A stretch of 57,528 bases of DNA from CADCUY01 sp964242735 (GTDB lineage: Bacteria > Actinomycetota > Actinomycetes > Actinomycetales > Quadrisphaeraceae), in contig CAXTAK010000019.1 of the NCBI GenBank assembly GCA_964242735.1, forward strand, positions 1 through 57,528, read 5' to 3'. The notes under the pieces are model-generated. The model saw nothing but the letters and a program-made list of their open reading frames with translations, did no database searches and was not told where the DNA came from. Every line of letters begins with the position of its first letter. Position 1 is the stretch's first letter. The position numbers and the translations under genes were made by a program. Shown one piece after another: positions 35,687 to 43,896 of this stretch.

Positions 35687-36799
35687 GTGCCCACGGCCGT
35701 GCTGTCCGGCCCGCGGCGCCGGCTCGGGATGCGCCTGAGGCGGGTCGGGCGACGCCTGCGCCCCCGCACCATGCCGCAGCAGGGCGCGCTGCTCCTCTGG
35801 CTCACAGCCCTCGTCCTGGTCGTCGCCGTGGGCTCGCAGGTCGTGCCGCGGTGGATCCCCGCGGCGTCGATGGTGCTGGTGGTGATGCTCGGCGGTTTCC
35901 TGCTGAGGCTGCGGACGATGCTGCTGTTGTACGTGGTGGTCGGCGCGGGCTTCGCCTACGCCGCGCTGGACCGCCCACCGGGCACGGCGGTCACGCCGGG
36001 GCTGGTGCTGCTGCTGGGCATCATCGCCGTCCTGGTCGCCCTGTGGGTGCGCAGCCGCGAGCGCCTGGGGCTGCAGGGCACCACCGGGGACACCATGCTC
36101 GTCGACCTGCGCGACCGGTTGCGCAGCGCCGGGCGCGTGCCGCTGCTCCCCGAGCCGTGGCACGTGGAGGTGGAGCTGCGACCCGCCTTCGGCGACTCCT
36201 TCTCCGGTGACTTCGTCCTCGCGACGTCGGTCAGCCCGGGGAGGGTGCTGGAGGTCGTCCTGGTCGACGTCTCCGGCAAGGGCCAGCAGGCGGGCAGCCG
36301 GTCGCTGCTGCTGTCCGGGGCGTTCGGGGGGCTGCTGGGCTCCGTGCCCGCCGACCGCTTCCTGCCGCTCGCGAACGAGTACCTGCTGCGCCAGGACTGG
36401 GACGAGGGCTTCGCGACCGCGGCGCACCTGTGCGTGGACCTGGCGACGGGCGCGTACCGCGTGGCGGCGGCGGGGCACCCACCGGCGGCGACGGGGTACG
36501 GGGGGCAGCCGTGGGAGCTCGTCGACGACGACCACGGCCCGGCGCTCGGCCTCGTGCCGGGCACGGACTTCCCCGCCCGGGACGGGGTGCTCGAACCCGG
36601 CCAGGCGATGATCCTCTACACCGACGGCCTCGTGGAGGCGCCGGGGGAGGACCTCGCCGACGGCATCGACGCCCTCGTCGCCCAGGCCTCAGCCGTCGGA
36701 GCGGGCGGGTGGGCCAGCGGCGCTGCCGAGCGCGTGGTCGACGCGGTGCGCGCCGAGGAGAGCGACGACCGGGCGCTGGTCCTCCTCTGGCGGGACTGA
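35687..36799 (+). CDS. Membrane SpoIIE-type (PP2C) serine phosphatase
   Basis: A 370-residue protein. Residues about 1-30 are basic, then three to four membrane segments (LLLWLTALVLVVAVGSQVV, ASMVLVVMLGGFLL, MLLLYVVVGAGFAYAALD, LVLLLGIIAVLVALWV). The phosphatase domain follows: FGDSFSGDFVLA, VVLVDVSGKGQQAGSRSLLL, VAAAGHPPAATGY, ILYTDGLVEAPGED and DDRALVLLW carry the metal-binding aspartates. Such RsbU-like enzymes free anti-anti-sigma (STAS) proteins; no PAS or GAF sensor is attached. GTG 35687 lies about 8 nt after a TATCGT -10-like box, so the mRNA may be leaderless. Its 3' end overlaps the GGDEF-EAL gene by 111 bp on the other strand. Confidence 0.9.
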   Translation: MPTAVLSGPRRRLGMRLRRVGRRLRPRTMPQQGALLLWLTALVLVVAVGSQVVPRWIPAASMVLVVMLGGFLLRLRTMLLLYVVVGAGFAYAALDRPPGTAVTPGLVLLLGIIAVLVALWVRSRERLGLQGTTGDTMLVDLRDRLRSAGRVPLLPEPWHVEVELRPAFGDSFSGDFVLATSVSPGRVLEVVLVDVSGKGQQAGSRSLLLSGAFGGLLGSVPADRFLPLANEYLLRQDWDEGFATAAHLCVDLATGAYRVAAAGHPPAATGYGGQPWELVDDDHGPALGLVPGTDFPARDGVLEPGQAMILYTDGLVEAPGEDLADGIDALVAQASAVGAGGWASGAAERVVDAVRAEESDDRALVLLWRD

Positions 36800-38224
36800 G
36801 CCCACCGCTCCTGGGCCCACCGCTCCTGGGCCCACCGCTCCGGCGGCGGGGACGGGCCTCCCCACCCAGTACCCCTGCAGGTGGTCGCAGCCCAGCTCGA
36901 CGAGCCGGTGGGCGGTCGCGGCGTCCTCCACGCCCTCCGCGACCGCCACCGCACCCAGGCGGTGCGCGAGGTCGATGAGGGTGGCCGTGATGGCTTCGTC
37001 GGCCGGGCGCGAGAGCATGCCGGTGACGAACTGGCGGTCCACCTTCAGGTGCGTCAGCGGCAGGTCCCGCAGCTGGTGCAGCCCGGTGAACCCCGCCCCG
37101 AAGTCGTCGACGGCGATGGCGCACCCGCGGGCGCGCAGCGCGGCGACCACCGACCGAGCCTCGTCCGTGCTGTTCGCCACAGCCGACTCGGTGATCTCCA
37201 GCACGAGGCGGTCGGCGGGGAAGCGGCTGCGCGCGAGGGCCTCGTCGAGGATGCCGAGCAGCCCCGGCTCCAGCACCCCGGGGCTGATGTTCACGGCGAG
37301 CGTGACGTCCTGACCCTCCTCCCGCCACCGGGCGCCCTGACGGGTCGCGCCCAGCAGGACCCAGCGGGTCAGCGGCCGGATCAGGGAGGTGCGCTCGGCG
37401 GCCGGCAGGAACTCCCCCGGCAGCAGCAGCCCCCGGGTGGGGTGGTTCCACCGCAGGAGCACCTCGACGCCGACGAGTGAGCCCCTCCGGGCGTCGACGA
37501 CGGGCTGGTAGTGCAGGACGAGCTCGTCGTGCTCCATCGCCCCGCGCATCAAGGACAGGGTGGTGAGCTTGTCGTGGCCCTCGGTGGGCGCCACCGACTC
37601 CTCCGGCTGGAAGTGGCACACCCCGGCCCGGGTGCGCTTCGCCTGGTACATCGCCAGGTCGGCGTGGCGCAGCAGCTCTCCGATGTCGCCGCCGCTGGAC
37701 GGCGCGGTGGCGATGCCGACGCTGGCACCGATGTCCATGTCGACCTCGGGGCCGGCGGTGAACCCGCCGGAGCCCAGCGCCGCGAGCACGGTCTTGCCGA
37801 GCATCGTCGCGGACGCCTCGTCGATCGGCGCGCACGCCAGGACGGCGAACTCGTCTCCGCCGAGGCGGGCGACGAGGTCGCCCTCGCGGATCGCGGTGCG
37901 CAGGCGCTGGGCGACCTGCACCAGCACCGTGTCACCCGCGGCGTGACCGAGGGTGTCGTTGACGTCCTTGAAGCCGTCGAGGTCCAGGAGCAGCAGCGCC
38001 GGGCCCCCGCGCGGCTCGCCGTGGACGGCGTCCAGCTCGGCGGTGGCGCCCTCCTCCAGCGCCAGGCGGTTCGCCAGGCCGGTGAGCGCGTCGGTGCGGG
38101 CAGCGCGGTGCGCCGACCCGCGGTGGCGCGCGAGGTGCCCGATCACGAGGCCCAGACCGACGAGCACGGCGGCGAGGACGGCAGCCAGACCGGCCACGAC
38201 GGCCCACGTGCCGAGCTGCTGCAC
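36689..38224 (-). CDS. Membrane-anchored GGDEF-EAL protein (cyclic di-GMP turnover)
   Basis: A 511-residue protein: one N-terminal membrane helix (residues 6-30), a GGDEF domain (about 42-200) and an EAL domain (about 225-460). The active-site GGDEF is intact at 122-126, and RxxD (113-116) sits exactly five residues before it, the product-inhibition site. In the EAL domain the signature is EVL at 254-256 rather than EAL. NISP, EITES, DDFGAGFTG (373-381), LKVDRQF, VAEGVED and LQGYWVGRP are all present, so hydrolysis remains possible. The last 45 residues (GAVGPGAVGPGAVGS onward) arise from reading into the antisense of the phosphatase gene. GTG 38224 start. Confidence 0.92.
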   Translation of the reverse strand: MQQLGTWAVVAGLAAVLAAVLVGLGLVIGHLARHRGSAHRAARTDALTGLANRLALEEGATAELDAVHGEPRGGPALLLLDLDGFKDVNDTLGHAAGDTVLVQVAQRLRTAIREGDLVARLGGDEFAVLACAPIDEASATMLGKTVLAALGSGGFTAGPEVDMDIGASVGIATAPSSGGDIGELLRHADLAMYQAKRTRAGVCHFQPEESVAPTEGHDKLTTLSLMRGAMEHDELVLHYQPVVDARRGSLVGVEVLLRWNHPTRGLLLPGEFLPAAERTSLIRPLTRWVLLGATRQGARWREEGQDVTLAVNISPGVLEPGLLGILDEALARSRFPADRLVLEITESAVANSTDEARSVVAALRARGCAIAVDDFGAGFTGLHQLRDLPLTHLKVDRQFVTGMLSRPADEAITATLIDLAHRLGAVAVAEGVEDAATAHRLVELGCDHLQGYWVGRPVPAAGAVGPGAVGPGAVGSVPPEEDQRPVVALLGAHRVDHALGSAAGPPARSDG

Positions 38225-38456
38225 GACGCCCCCAGTCCTGGTGCGCCCGGACGGCTCACCTCACACTGGATCGACCGCGGAGGAGCAGGACGTGATGGAC
38301 CGATCGGGCGACGCCGCCTGGCGGCTGCACCGGGTGCTGGTGACCGGGCCGGCACTGCGCGAGCGATGATCACGCGGTTGCGCCCATGATCACGAGTCGA
38401 TCGTGGTCACGACCCCGTGATCGTCGGCCGGTGGGCCGCGACGTCGTGCCGGCCGC

Positions 38457-38981
38457 TCAGGCCCGCAGCTGGCGCCGCGAGGAGATCACCCCGGTGTCGA
38501 AGCCGGCGAGGTGCAGCCCGCCGTGGAAGCGCGCGTGCTCGATCTTCACGCACCGGTCCATCACCACGCCGAGGCCGGCCTCCTCCGCCCGGCGGGCGAC
38601 GTCCTCGTGCCAGGACCCCAGCTGCAGCCACAGCGTCGAGGCGCCGCCGTCACCGGGGGTGCCCAGAGCGAGGGTCTCCTCCAGCACCTCGGGCAGGTCC
38701 TCGTGGCGGCGGAACACGTCGACCAGGTCGGGCACCTCAGGCAGCGCCGCGAGCGAGGGGAACACCTCGTGCCCGAGGATCTCCTTCGCCCGCGGGTTGA
38801 CGAAGTACACCGTGTACGGGGAGCTGGATAGCAGGTACGTGGCCACGAAGTAGCTCGCCCGCGCGACGTTCTCCGACGCCCCGACGATGGCGATCGAGCG
38901 CGTCGCCCGCAGGGTCGCGAGCCGCTCGGGCGCGGTCGGCCCGACCCAGGTGCGTGAGCTGTCGACGGTCAGCGTGGCCAT
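38457..38981 (-). CDS. CoA-binding protein (YccU type)
   Basis: A 174-residue Rossmann-fold CoA-binding domain protein: RSIAIVGASENVARASYFV, YLLSSSPYTVYFVNPRAKEI, HEVFPSLAALPEVPDLVDVF, TLWLQLGSWHEDVARRAEEA and GVVMDRCVKIEHARF follow the family pattern. The last motif with Cys is conserved in the YccU group. It may bind CoA or acyl-CoA; no enzyme activity is known. Its ATG overlaps the stop of metY (TGATG), so it is the last gene of the SAM-riboswitch operon. This pairing with O-acetylhomoserine sulfhydrylase is common in actinobacteria. Confidence 0.92.
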   Translation of the reverse strand: MATLTVDSSRTWVGPTAPERLATLRATRSIAIVGASENVARASYFVATYLLSSSPYTVYFVNPRAKEILGHEVFPSLAALPEVPDLVDVFRRHEDLPEVLEETLALGTPGDGGASTLWLQLGSWHEDVARRAEEAGLGVVMDRCVKIEHARFHGGLHLAGFDTGVISSRRQLRA

Positions 38982-40318
38982 CAGTCCCGCCCTCCCGACG
39001 CGTCGTCCGCGCCGTCCTTCGTCGCCGCGGTCAGGGCCTGGTCGAGGTCCCACAGGATGTCCTCGACGTCCTCCAGGCCGACGCTGATGCGCACCAGGTC
39101 CTCCGCGACCCCGGCCACCTCGAGCTGCTCGGCGGAGAGCTGCTGGTGGGTGGTCGAGCCGGGGTGGATCACCAGGGTGCGCGTGTCGCCGATGTTCGCC
39201 AGGTGGCTCGCCAGCTGCACGTTCTCGATGAAGCGGCGTCCCGCGGCGCGCCCGCCGACGACCCCGAAGGCGAAGACCGACCCCGGGCCGAGCGGCAGGT
39301 AGCGCTTCGCCCGCTCGTGGTGGGGGTGGCCCTCCAGCCCCGCCCAGCTGACCCAGCTGACCCGGTCGTCGCGCTCGAGCCACTCCGCGACGGCGCGCGC
39401 GTTCGCCACGTGCTCCTCCATCCGCTGGGGGAGGGTCTCCACCCCCTGCAGCAGCTGGAACGCGGAGGTGGCCGACAGGGTGGGGCCGGTGTCGCGCAGC
39501 TGCTCGGACCGCAGCTTGGTGAGGAACCCGTACTCCCCGAAGTTCTGCCACCACCGGATGCCGTTGTAGGAGGGGACCGGCTCGGTCATCTGCGGGAAGC
39601 GGCCGCTGCCCCAGTCGAAGCGCCCCGCCTCGACCACCACGCCGCCCAACGTCGTCCCGTGACCGCCGAGGAACTTCGTCGCGGAGTGGATGACGATGTC
39701 GACGCCGTGCTCGATGGGGCGCAGCAGGTACGGGGTGGACCACGTCGCGTCGACCACCAGCGGCAGCCCGTGCGCGTGGGCGACCTCCGCGAGCCCGGCG
39801 AGGTCGGCGATCTCCCCGGTGGGGTTGGCGATCGTCTCGGTGTAGAGGAACTTCGTCTCGGGGCGGATGGCGGCCGCGAAGTCCTCGGGCTCGAAGCCGG
39901 CGACGAAGGTGGTCTCGACCCCGAAGCGGCGCATCGTCACGTCGAGCAGGGTCGTGGTGCCGCCGTAGAGCTGCGCCCCGGCGACCACGTGGTCACCGGC
40001 GCCCGCCAGCGCGGCGAAGACGATGAACTCCGCCGACATCCCCGACGCCGTGGCCACCGCACCGATGCCGCCCTCCAGGGAGGCCATGCGCTCCTCGAAG
40101 GCCGCCACCGTGGGGTTGGCGAGCCGGCTGTAGATGTTGCCGTACTTCTGCAGGGAGAACAGGTTCGCGGCGTCGTCGGTGCTCTCGAAGACGAAGGACG
40201 TGCTCTGGTAGATCGGGACGGCGCGGGCGCCGGTGGCGGAGTCGGGCGTGCCTCCGGCGTGCAGGGCGCGCGTGCGGAAGCCGTAGCTGCGGTCGGCGGG
40301 TGCGGGGGAGGGGGTCAT
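38981..40318 (-). CDS. metY: O-acetylhomoserine sulfhydrylase
   Basis: A 445-residue PLP enzyme of the Cys/Met metabolism family, making homocysteine (or methionine) from O-acetylhomoserine and sulfide (or methanethiol). Motifs: FRTRALHAGGTPDSATGARA, PIYQSTSFVFES, YSRLANPTVAAFEERMASLE, TETIANPTGEIAD, the PLP lysine in IHSATKFLGGHGTTLGG and HPGSTTHQQLS. Length and motifs fit MetY rather than MetB. ATG/GTG at 40318 is well placed. It follows the ABC permease by 34 bp and is coupled to the CoA-binding gene; the SAM riboswitch at the head of the operon would turn it down when SAM is plentiful. Confidence 0.95.
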   Translation of the reverse strand: MTPSPAPADRSYGFRTRALHAGGTPDSATGARAVPIYQSTSFVFESTDDAANLFSLQKYGNIYSRLANPTVAAFEERMASLEGGIGAVATASGMSAEFIVFAALAGAGDHVVAGAQLYGGTTTLLDVTMRRFGVETTFVAGFEPEDFAAAIRPETKFLYTETIANPTGEIADLAGLAEVAHAHGLPLVVDATWSTPYLLRPIEHGVDIVIHSATKFLGGHGTTLGGVVVEAGRFDWGSGRFPQMTEPVPSYNGIRWWQNFGEYGFLTKLRSEQLRDTGPTLSATSAFQLLQGVETLPQRMEEHVANARAVAEWLERDDRVSWVSWAGLEGHPHHERAKRYLPLGPGSVFAFGVVGGRAAGRRFIENVQLASHLANIGDTRTLVIHPGSTTHQQLSAEQLEVAGVAEDLVRISVGLEDVEDILWDLDQALTAATKDGADDASGGRD

Positions 40319-40352
40319 CGCCGTCCAGTCTGCGCTGTCGTCGTCGAGGTGG

Positions 40353-41201
40353 TCACGCCCACCGCCGCAGGGCCCAGCGCTCGAAGAGCCCCAGCAGGGC
40401 GTCGGTGAGCTTGCCGAGCAGGGCCAGGCAGAGGATGGCGAGGAAGATGCGGTCGACCCTGCCGTTGTTGGACGACTCGACCATCAGGTAGCCGATGCCC
40501 TGCGACGCCGCGATGAGCTCGGCGGCGACGAGGAACAGCCACGACTGGGCCAGCGCGAGGCGCAGCCCGGAGACCACCGCCGGCACCGCGGCGGGCAGCT
40601 GGACGGCGGCAAGCAGGCGCGGCCCGCGCAGGCCGTACGCACGGCCCACCTCCACCAGGTGCGCATCCACGTGGCGCAGAGCGCCGGCCACCGTGGTGTA
40701 GACGGGGAAGAAGGCCCCGATGGCGATGAGCGTGACCTTGGAGGTCTCGTAGATGCCGAGGTAGAGCAGCAGCAGCGGCACCCACGCCAGGGACGGGACG
40801 GCGCGCACACCGCCGATCGTGGGTCCGAGCAGCGCGTCGGCCAGGCGGCTGAGCCCCACCACGGCGCCCAGCGCGAGCCCGGCGGAGGCGCCGATGAGGA
40901 ATCCGAGCACCACGCGCTGGGTCGAGATCGCCACGTACTGCTGCAGCAGCCCGCGCTCGGCCAGGTCGCCCGCCGCGCGCAGCACCGTCAGCGGTCCGGG
41001 GAAGACGCCGGCGGCGAACACCCCCGCGGACGCGACGGCCTGCCACAGCCCGAGCAGCGCCAGCGGCAGCACCAGCCCGAGCAGCGCGCGCTGGGCGCGG
41101 GTGCCCGGCATCCAGGCCCGGCGTCGCTCCAGGTAGCTGCCTCCCGTCGCGCTGACGGCGACCTGCTCGTCAGCGGTCGGCACCCGCGTCGGCGTGCTCA
41201 C
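40353..41201 (-). CDS. ABC transporter permease, sulfonate/taurine/nitrate (SsuC/TauC) type
   Basis: A 282-residue inner-membrane protein with about six transmembrane segments (LLGLVLPLALLGLWQAVASA, VVLGFLIGASAGLALGAVVG, LLLLYLGIYETSKVTLIAIG and others). The cytoplasmic EAA loop, EVGRAYGLRGPRLLAAVQLP then AAVPAVVSGLRLALAQSW, docks to the ATPase. The start GTG overlaps the stop of the binding-protein gene by 4 bp (GTGA). With the neighbouring binding protein and ATPase it forms one importer. Substrate is inferred from the metY/SAM-riboswitch context to be an organosulfur compound. Confidence 0.93.
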   Translation of the reverse strand: MSTPTRVPTADEQVAVSATGGSYLERRRAWMPGTRAQRALLGLVLPLALLGLWQAVASAGVFAAGVFPGPLTVLRAAGDLAERGLLQQYVAISTQRVVLGFLIGASAGLALGAVVGLSRLADALLGPTIGGVRAVPSLAWVPLLLLYLGIYETSKVTLIAIGAFFPVYTTVAGALRHVDAHLVEVGRAYGLRGPRLLAAVQLPAAVPAVVSGLRLALAQSWLFLVAAELIAASQGIGYLMVESSNNGRVDRIFLAILCLALLGKLTDALLGLFERWALRRWA

Positions 41202-42253
41202 CCCGCGGCCACCGCGATCGCCTCGGGGTCGGCGGCCTCGGCGTAGGTGGGCTCGAACAGGGTGTCCAGCGCCTCGTCGATCTGCGCCTGGTCGGGCACG
41301 TCGCCGTTGGCCACGAAGATCGGCCCGATCTCCTCCAGCACCGCGCGCTGGTCCTCACCCGGCACCGGGTCGACGTCCAGCGTCGTCCGCGCCAGCGTCG
41401 CCTGCGCGACCTCCGGGGCGATGCCCGCGACCTCGGCGAGGATCGTCGCGGTCTCCTCGGGGTTGTCCTGCGCCCAGGCCCGGGCGCGCTCGTAGGCGTT
41501 GACCACGGACTGCGCGAGGTCGGGGGAGGCGGTCAGGAACTCCTCGTTGGCGTTGAGGAACCCGTAGGAGTTGAAGTCGACGTTCTCGTAGATGATCCTG
41601 TCGCCGCTCTCGGCCTCCGCGGCGGCCATGATCGGGTCCAGGCCCGACCACGCGTCGACCTGCCCGGTGTCGAGGGCGGTGCGCCCGTCGGCGTGCTGCA
41701 GGTTCTGGATGGTCACCTCGCCGGGGTCCACCCCGGCCTCCTCCAGGGACTGCAGGAGGAAGAAGTACGGGTCGGTGCCGGTGGTGGCGGCCACCTGGCG
41801 GCCCCTGAGGTCGGCGACGCTGGCGATGTCGGAGTCGCCGCGCACCACCAGGGCCGCCCAGTTGGGCTGGCTGTAGATGTCGATCGCCTGGATGGGCGAG
41901 CCGTTGGAGCGGGCGAGCAGCGCCGCGGACCCAGCGGTGGACCCGACGTCGATCGCCCCCCCGCGCAGCGCCTCGTTGGCCTTGTTGCTGCCCGCTGACT
42001 GCACCCACTCCACGGTGACCTCCGCGGGCGCCAGCTCGTCCTCGAGCCACCCCTGGTCCTTGATGACCAGGGACAGGGGGTTGTAGGTCGCGAAGTCCAG
42101 GGTCAGGGTGCGGGGTTCGGGCGCCGCGGTGTCGCCGGCAGTGGTGGACGACGACGACGCGGCGCTGCCGCTGCCCTCGCCGGCGACGCACCCGGAGAGC
42201 AGCACGGCGCTGGCGGCGCCGGCGAGGACGGTCAGGAGGTGGCGGTGGCTCAC
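41198..42253 (-). CDS. Substrate-binding lipoprotein of the sulfonate-type ABC importer
   Basis: A 351-residue exported lipoprotein. SHRHLLTVLAGAASAVLLSGC is the signal with lipobox LSGC, then a Ser/Gly/Ala spacer. The SsuA/THI5-like body has TLTLDFATYNPLSLVIKDQG, VEWVQSAGSNKANEALRGGA, DVGSTAGSAALLARSNG, QVAATTGTDPYFFLLQSLEE and VDAWSGLDPIMAAAEAESG. This class carries taurine, sulfonates or sulfate esters; binding residues are not decidable by eye. GTG 42253 start. It is second in the operon, 58 bp after the ATPase stop and overlapping the permease. Confidence 0.93.
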   Translation of the reverse strand: MSHRHLLTVLAGAASAVLLSGCVAGEGSGSAASSSSTTAGDTAAPEPRTLTLDFATYNPLSLVIKDQGWLEDELAPAEVTVEWVQSAGSNKANEALRGGAIDVGSTAGSAALLARSNGSPIQAIDIYSQPNWAALVVRGDSDIASVADLRGRQVAATTGTDPYFFLLQSLEEAGVDPGEVTIQNLQHADGRTALDTGQVDAWSGLDPIMAAAEAESGDRIIYENVDFNSYGFLNANEEFLTASPDLAQSVVNAYERARAWAQDNPEETATILAEVAGIAPEVAQATLARTTLDVDPVPGEDQRAVLEEIGPIFVANGDVPDQAQIDEALDTLFEPTYAEAADPEAIAVAAG

Positions 42254-42311
42254 GCGTGGGTCCTTCGGGTCGGGGTGGTCCGAGTGGTCGGAGCAAGGGG
42301 GTCGGTGGGGG

Positions 42312-43142
42312 TCACCGGTGCACCCCGAGCTGCTCGAGCAGGCGGGCGCGCAGGTCCGCCACCGCGGCGTCCCCCCGCCGGCGGGGGCGGGCGCCGGGCA
42401 CGGCCACCACGGAGGTGACGGTGGCGCCGGCCGACGCACCGTCGCTCCCGAGGACGACGATGCGGTCGGCCAGGTGCACTGCCTCGTCGACGTCGTGGGT
42501 GACGAGCAGCACGGTGGTGGGCCGGGCGCGCAGGACGTCGATCAGCAGGTCCTGCATGCGCAGCCGGGTCAGGGCGTCCAGCGCGCCGAAGGGCTCGTCG
42601 AGCAGCAGCACCCCCGGCTCGCGGGCCAGCGCCCGGGCGAGGGAGGCCCGCTGCGCCATGCCGCCGGAGACGCTGCGCGGGCGGTGGCCGGCGAAGTCCG
42701 CGAGGCCCACCAGGCGCAGCAGCTCGCTGACGCGCTCACGACCGGTCCGCGACGGCGTGCCGCGCGGCAGCCCGAGGGCGACGTTGCCGGCCAGGGTGCG
42801 CCACGGCAGCAGCCGGGGCTCTTGGAACCCGACCGCGCAGCGGCCGTCGAAGGCCCGTGCGGCGGAGTCGGCGATGAGCACCTGGCCGGTGCCCGCGGCG
42901 TCCAGGCCGCCGACCGCGCGCAGCAGGGTGGACTTCCCGCACCCGGAGGGCCCGAGGACGGCGACGAGCTCGCCGGGTGCGACGTCGAGGTCGACGTCGC
43001 GCAGGACGGTGTGCTCACCCGTGCGTGCGGGGAAGGATCGGCCGTAGCCGCGCAGGGTGACGCGGTGAGCGCCCGCGGGCGGGGCGGACGTCGCGACAGC
43101 GGTGGGGGCGGCGGGTGCGGCGAGGGTGGTGGCAGGAGGCAT
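42312..43142 (-). CDS. ATP-binding subunit of the sulfonate-type ABC importer
   Basis: A 276-residue ABC ATPase of the SsuB/TauB group. Walker A is VLGPSGCGKSTLLRAVGG, the Q loop VGFQEPRLLPWRTLAGNVAL, the signature SVSGGMAQRASLARALA, Walker B VLLLDEPFGALDALTR and the switch His is in VLLVTHDVDEAVHLAD. ATG 43142 (MPPATTLAAPA) is preceded by GAGGG; a longer open frame upstream runs into the riboswitch and is not coding. It is first gene of the SAM-regulated operon. About 118 nt lie between the aptamer and this start, room for an expression platform. Confidence 0.95.
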   Translation of the reverse strand: MPPATTLAAPAAPTAVATSAPPAGAHRVTLRGYGRSFPARTGEHTVLRDVDLDVAPGELVAVLGPSGCGKSTLLRAVGGLDAAGTGQVLIADSAARAFDGRCAVGFQEPRLLPWRTLAGNVALGLPRGTPSRTGRERVSELLRLVGLADFAGHRPRSVSGGMAQRASLARALAREPGVLLLDEPFGALDALTRLRMQDLLIDVLRARPTTVLLVTHDVDEAVHLADRIVVLGSDGASAGATVTSVVAVPGARPRRRGDAAVADLRARLLEQLGVHR

Positions 43143-43259
43143 CGGCCCTCCGGGGCGTCGAGCGGGAGTGGGCGGGGCCGACCACCGAGCGGGTCGGTAC
43201 CGCGGCGGTGCGGGTGGGGCCGTCAGAGCGGGCGGCGACAGCAGCGCACAGGGATTCCT

Positions 43260-43346
43260 CCATCGGTCTGGCGGTAGCACCGGCCCCCTGCTCGGGGGTG
43301 GTTGCTGCGGCGTCGCAGAGCCAGATCTCTCAGCCGCTCGGGATGG
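43260..43346 (-). promoter_or_regulatory. SAM riboswitch, S-box core without P4
   Basis: On the minus strand, just after a promoter, the leader reads CCAUC (P1), then GAGCGGC, UGAGAGAUCUGGCUCUGCGAC and GCCGC followed by AGCAACC. This is the order of the SAM-I core (P2 arms GCGGC/GCCGC, kink-turn and pseudoknot loop, conserved AGCAACC). P3 is CCCCC/GGGGG around GAGCA, then GGUGCUACCGCCAG (SAM-I consensus GGUGCUAxxxCCAG) and GAUGG closes P1. The P4 hairpin of classical S-boxes is missing, as in SAM-I/IV-type variants. It heads the importer-metY operon, the expected target. SAM binding would lower expression. Confidence 0.85.
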
Positions 43347-43354
43347 TCGACCGC

Positions 43355-43384
43355 ATTGTCAGCACGCTCCGACCGCCTCGTCAA
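43355..43384 (-). promoter_or_regulatory. Sigma-A-type promoter of the sulfur operon
   Basis: Minus strand: -35 TTGACG (43379-43384) and -10 GACAAT (43355-43360) with an 18-bp spacer. The predicted start of transcription, about 43348, falls directly before the SAM aptamer. Confidence 0.7.
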
Positions 43385-43433
43385 GCCCTGGACACCACGT
43401 CCCACATCGTGAGACGGCAGCGGTGGTGCCCCG

Positions 43434-43844
43434 TCAGGGCCGAGGGTGGCCCGCGGCGCTGCGGCGCTCCAGCTCGTGGCGTGCGGCGGCCAGCTCGTCG
43501 CGCAGGTGCGCAGCCCGCTCGTAGTCCGCGTCCCGGGCGGCATCGTGCATCTCCCGCTCCAGAGCTGCGGCCAGCTCGATGAGCTGCGTGTCGTTCCTGT
43601 CGCGCAGCTGCACGGGGGAGGTGCGCGTGGTGCCCACCGAGCCGTCGGGGCGCAGGACGCTGAGCACGGCGGGGGCGTCGCCGATGTGGTGGCGCCGGCC
43701 GGTGTCGATGCCCAGGGGGACGGCGGTGCGTCGCCGCCGCGGCCCGCCGCGGGCGAGCTCACGGGCGCGACCGCTGCCCGGGGGCACCGCCGTGCCGGGG
43801 TCCCGAGGCCGCCCGCCGTCTCCCTGCTGCTCGTCCTCGGGCAC
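43434..43844 (-). CDS. UVR-motif protein of unknown function
   Basis: A 136-residue protein. Residues 1-40 are polar and disordered (PEDEQQGDGGRPRDPGTAVP). Residues 42-85 form a small beta unit (GIDTGRRHHIGDAPAVLSVL, GSVGTTRTSPVQLRD). Residues 88-125 are a UVR motif, LAAALEREMHDAARDADYER then AAHLRDELAAARHELE, the helical hairpin by which UvrB meets UvrC. Without nuclease or helicase parts it is probably a protein-interaction factor; McsA-like and ClpC-adaptor roles are known for other UVR proteins. GTG 43844 start. It is upstream of, but separated by the promoter from, the sulfur operon. Confidence 0.8.
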   Translation of the reverse strand: MPEDEQQGDGGRPRDPGTAVPPGSGRARELARGGPRRRRTAVPLGIDTGRRHHIGDAPAVLSVLRPDGSVGTTRTSPVQLRDRNDTQLIELAAALEREMHDAARDADYERAAHLRDELAAARHELERRSAAGHPRP

Positions 43845-43896
43845 CCGAGCACGCTACGGCGCGATCGGCTGGCGGGGCGAGCGCGCCTCGCGGATC

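Noticed and set aside
36801..36842. CCCACCGCTCCTGGG tandem copies as a terminator array
   Set aside because: They code for the VGPGA repeats of the GGDEF-EAL protein tail; the repeat is translated and not clearly a hairpin array.
43015..43263. A leader peptide starting ATG GAG GAA TCC just after the SAM aptamer
   Set aside because: It is out of frame with the ATPase and contains no Met/Cys run; the ATG is part of the riboswitch P1 arm.
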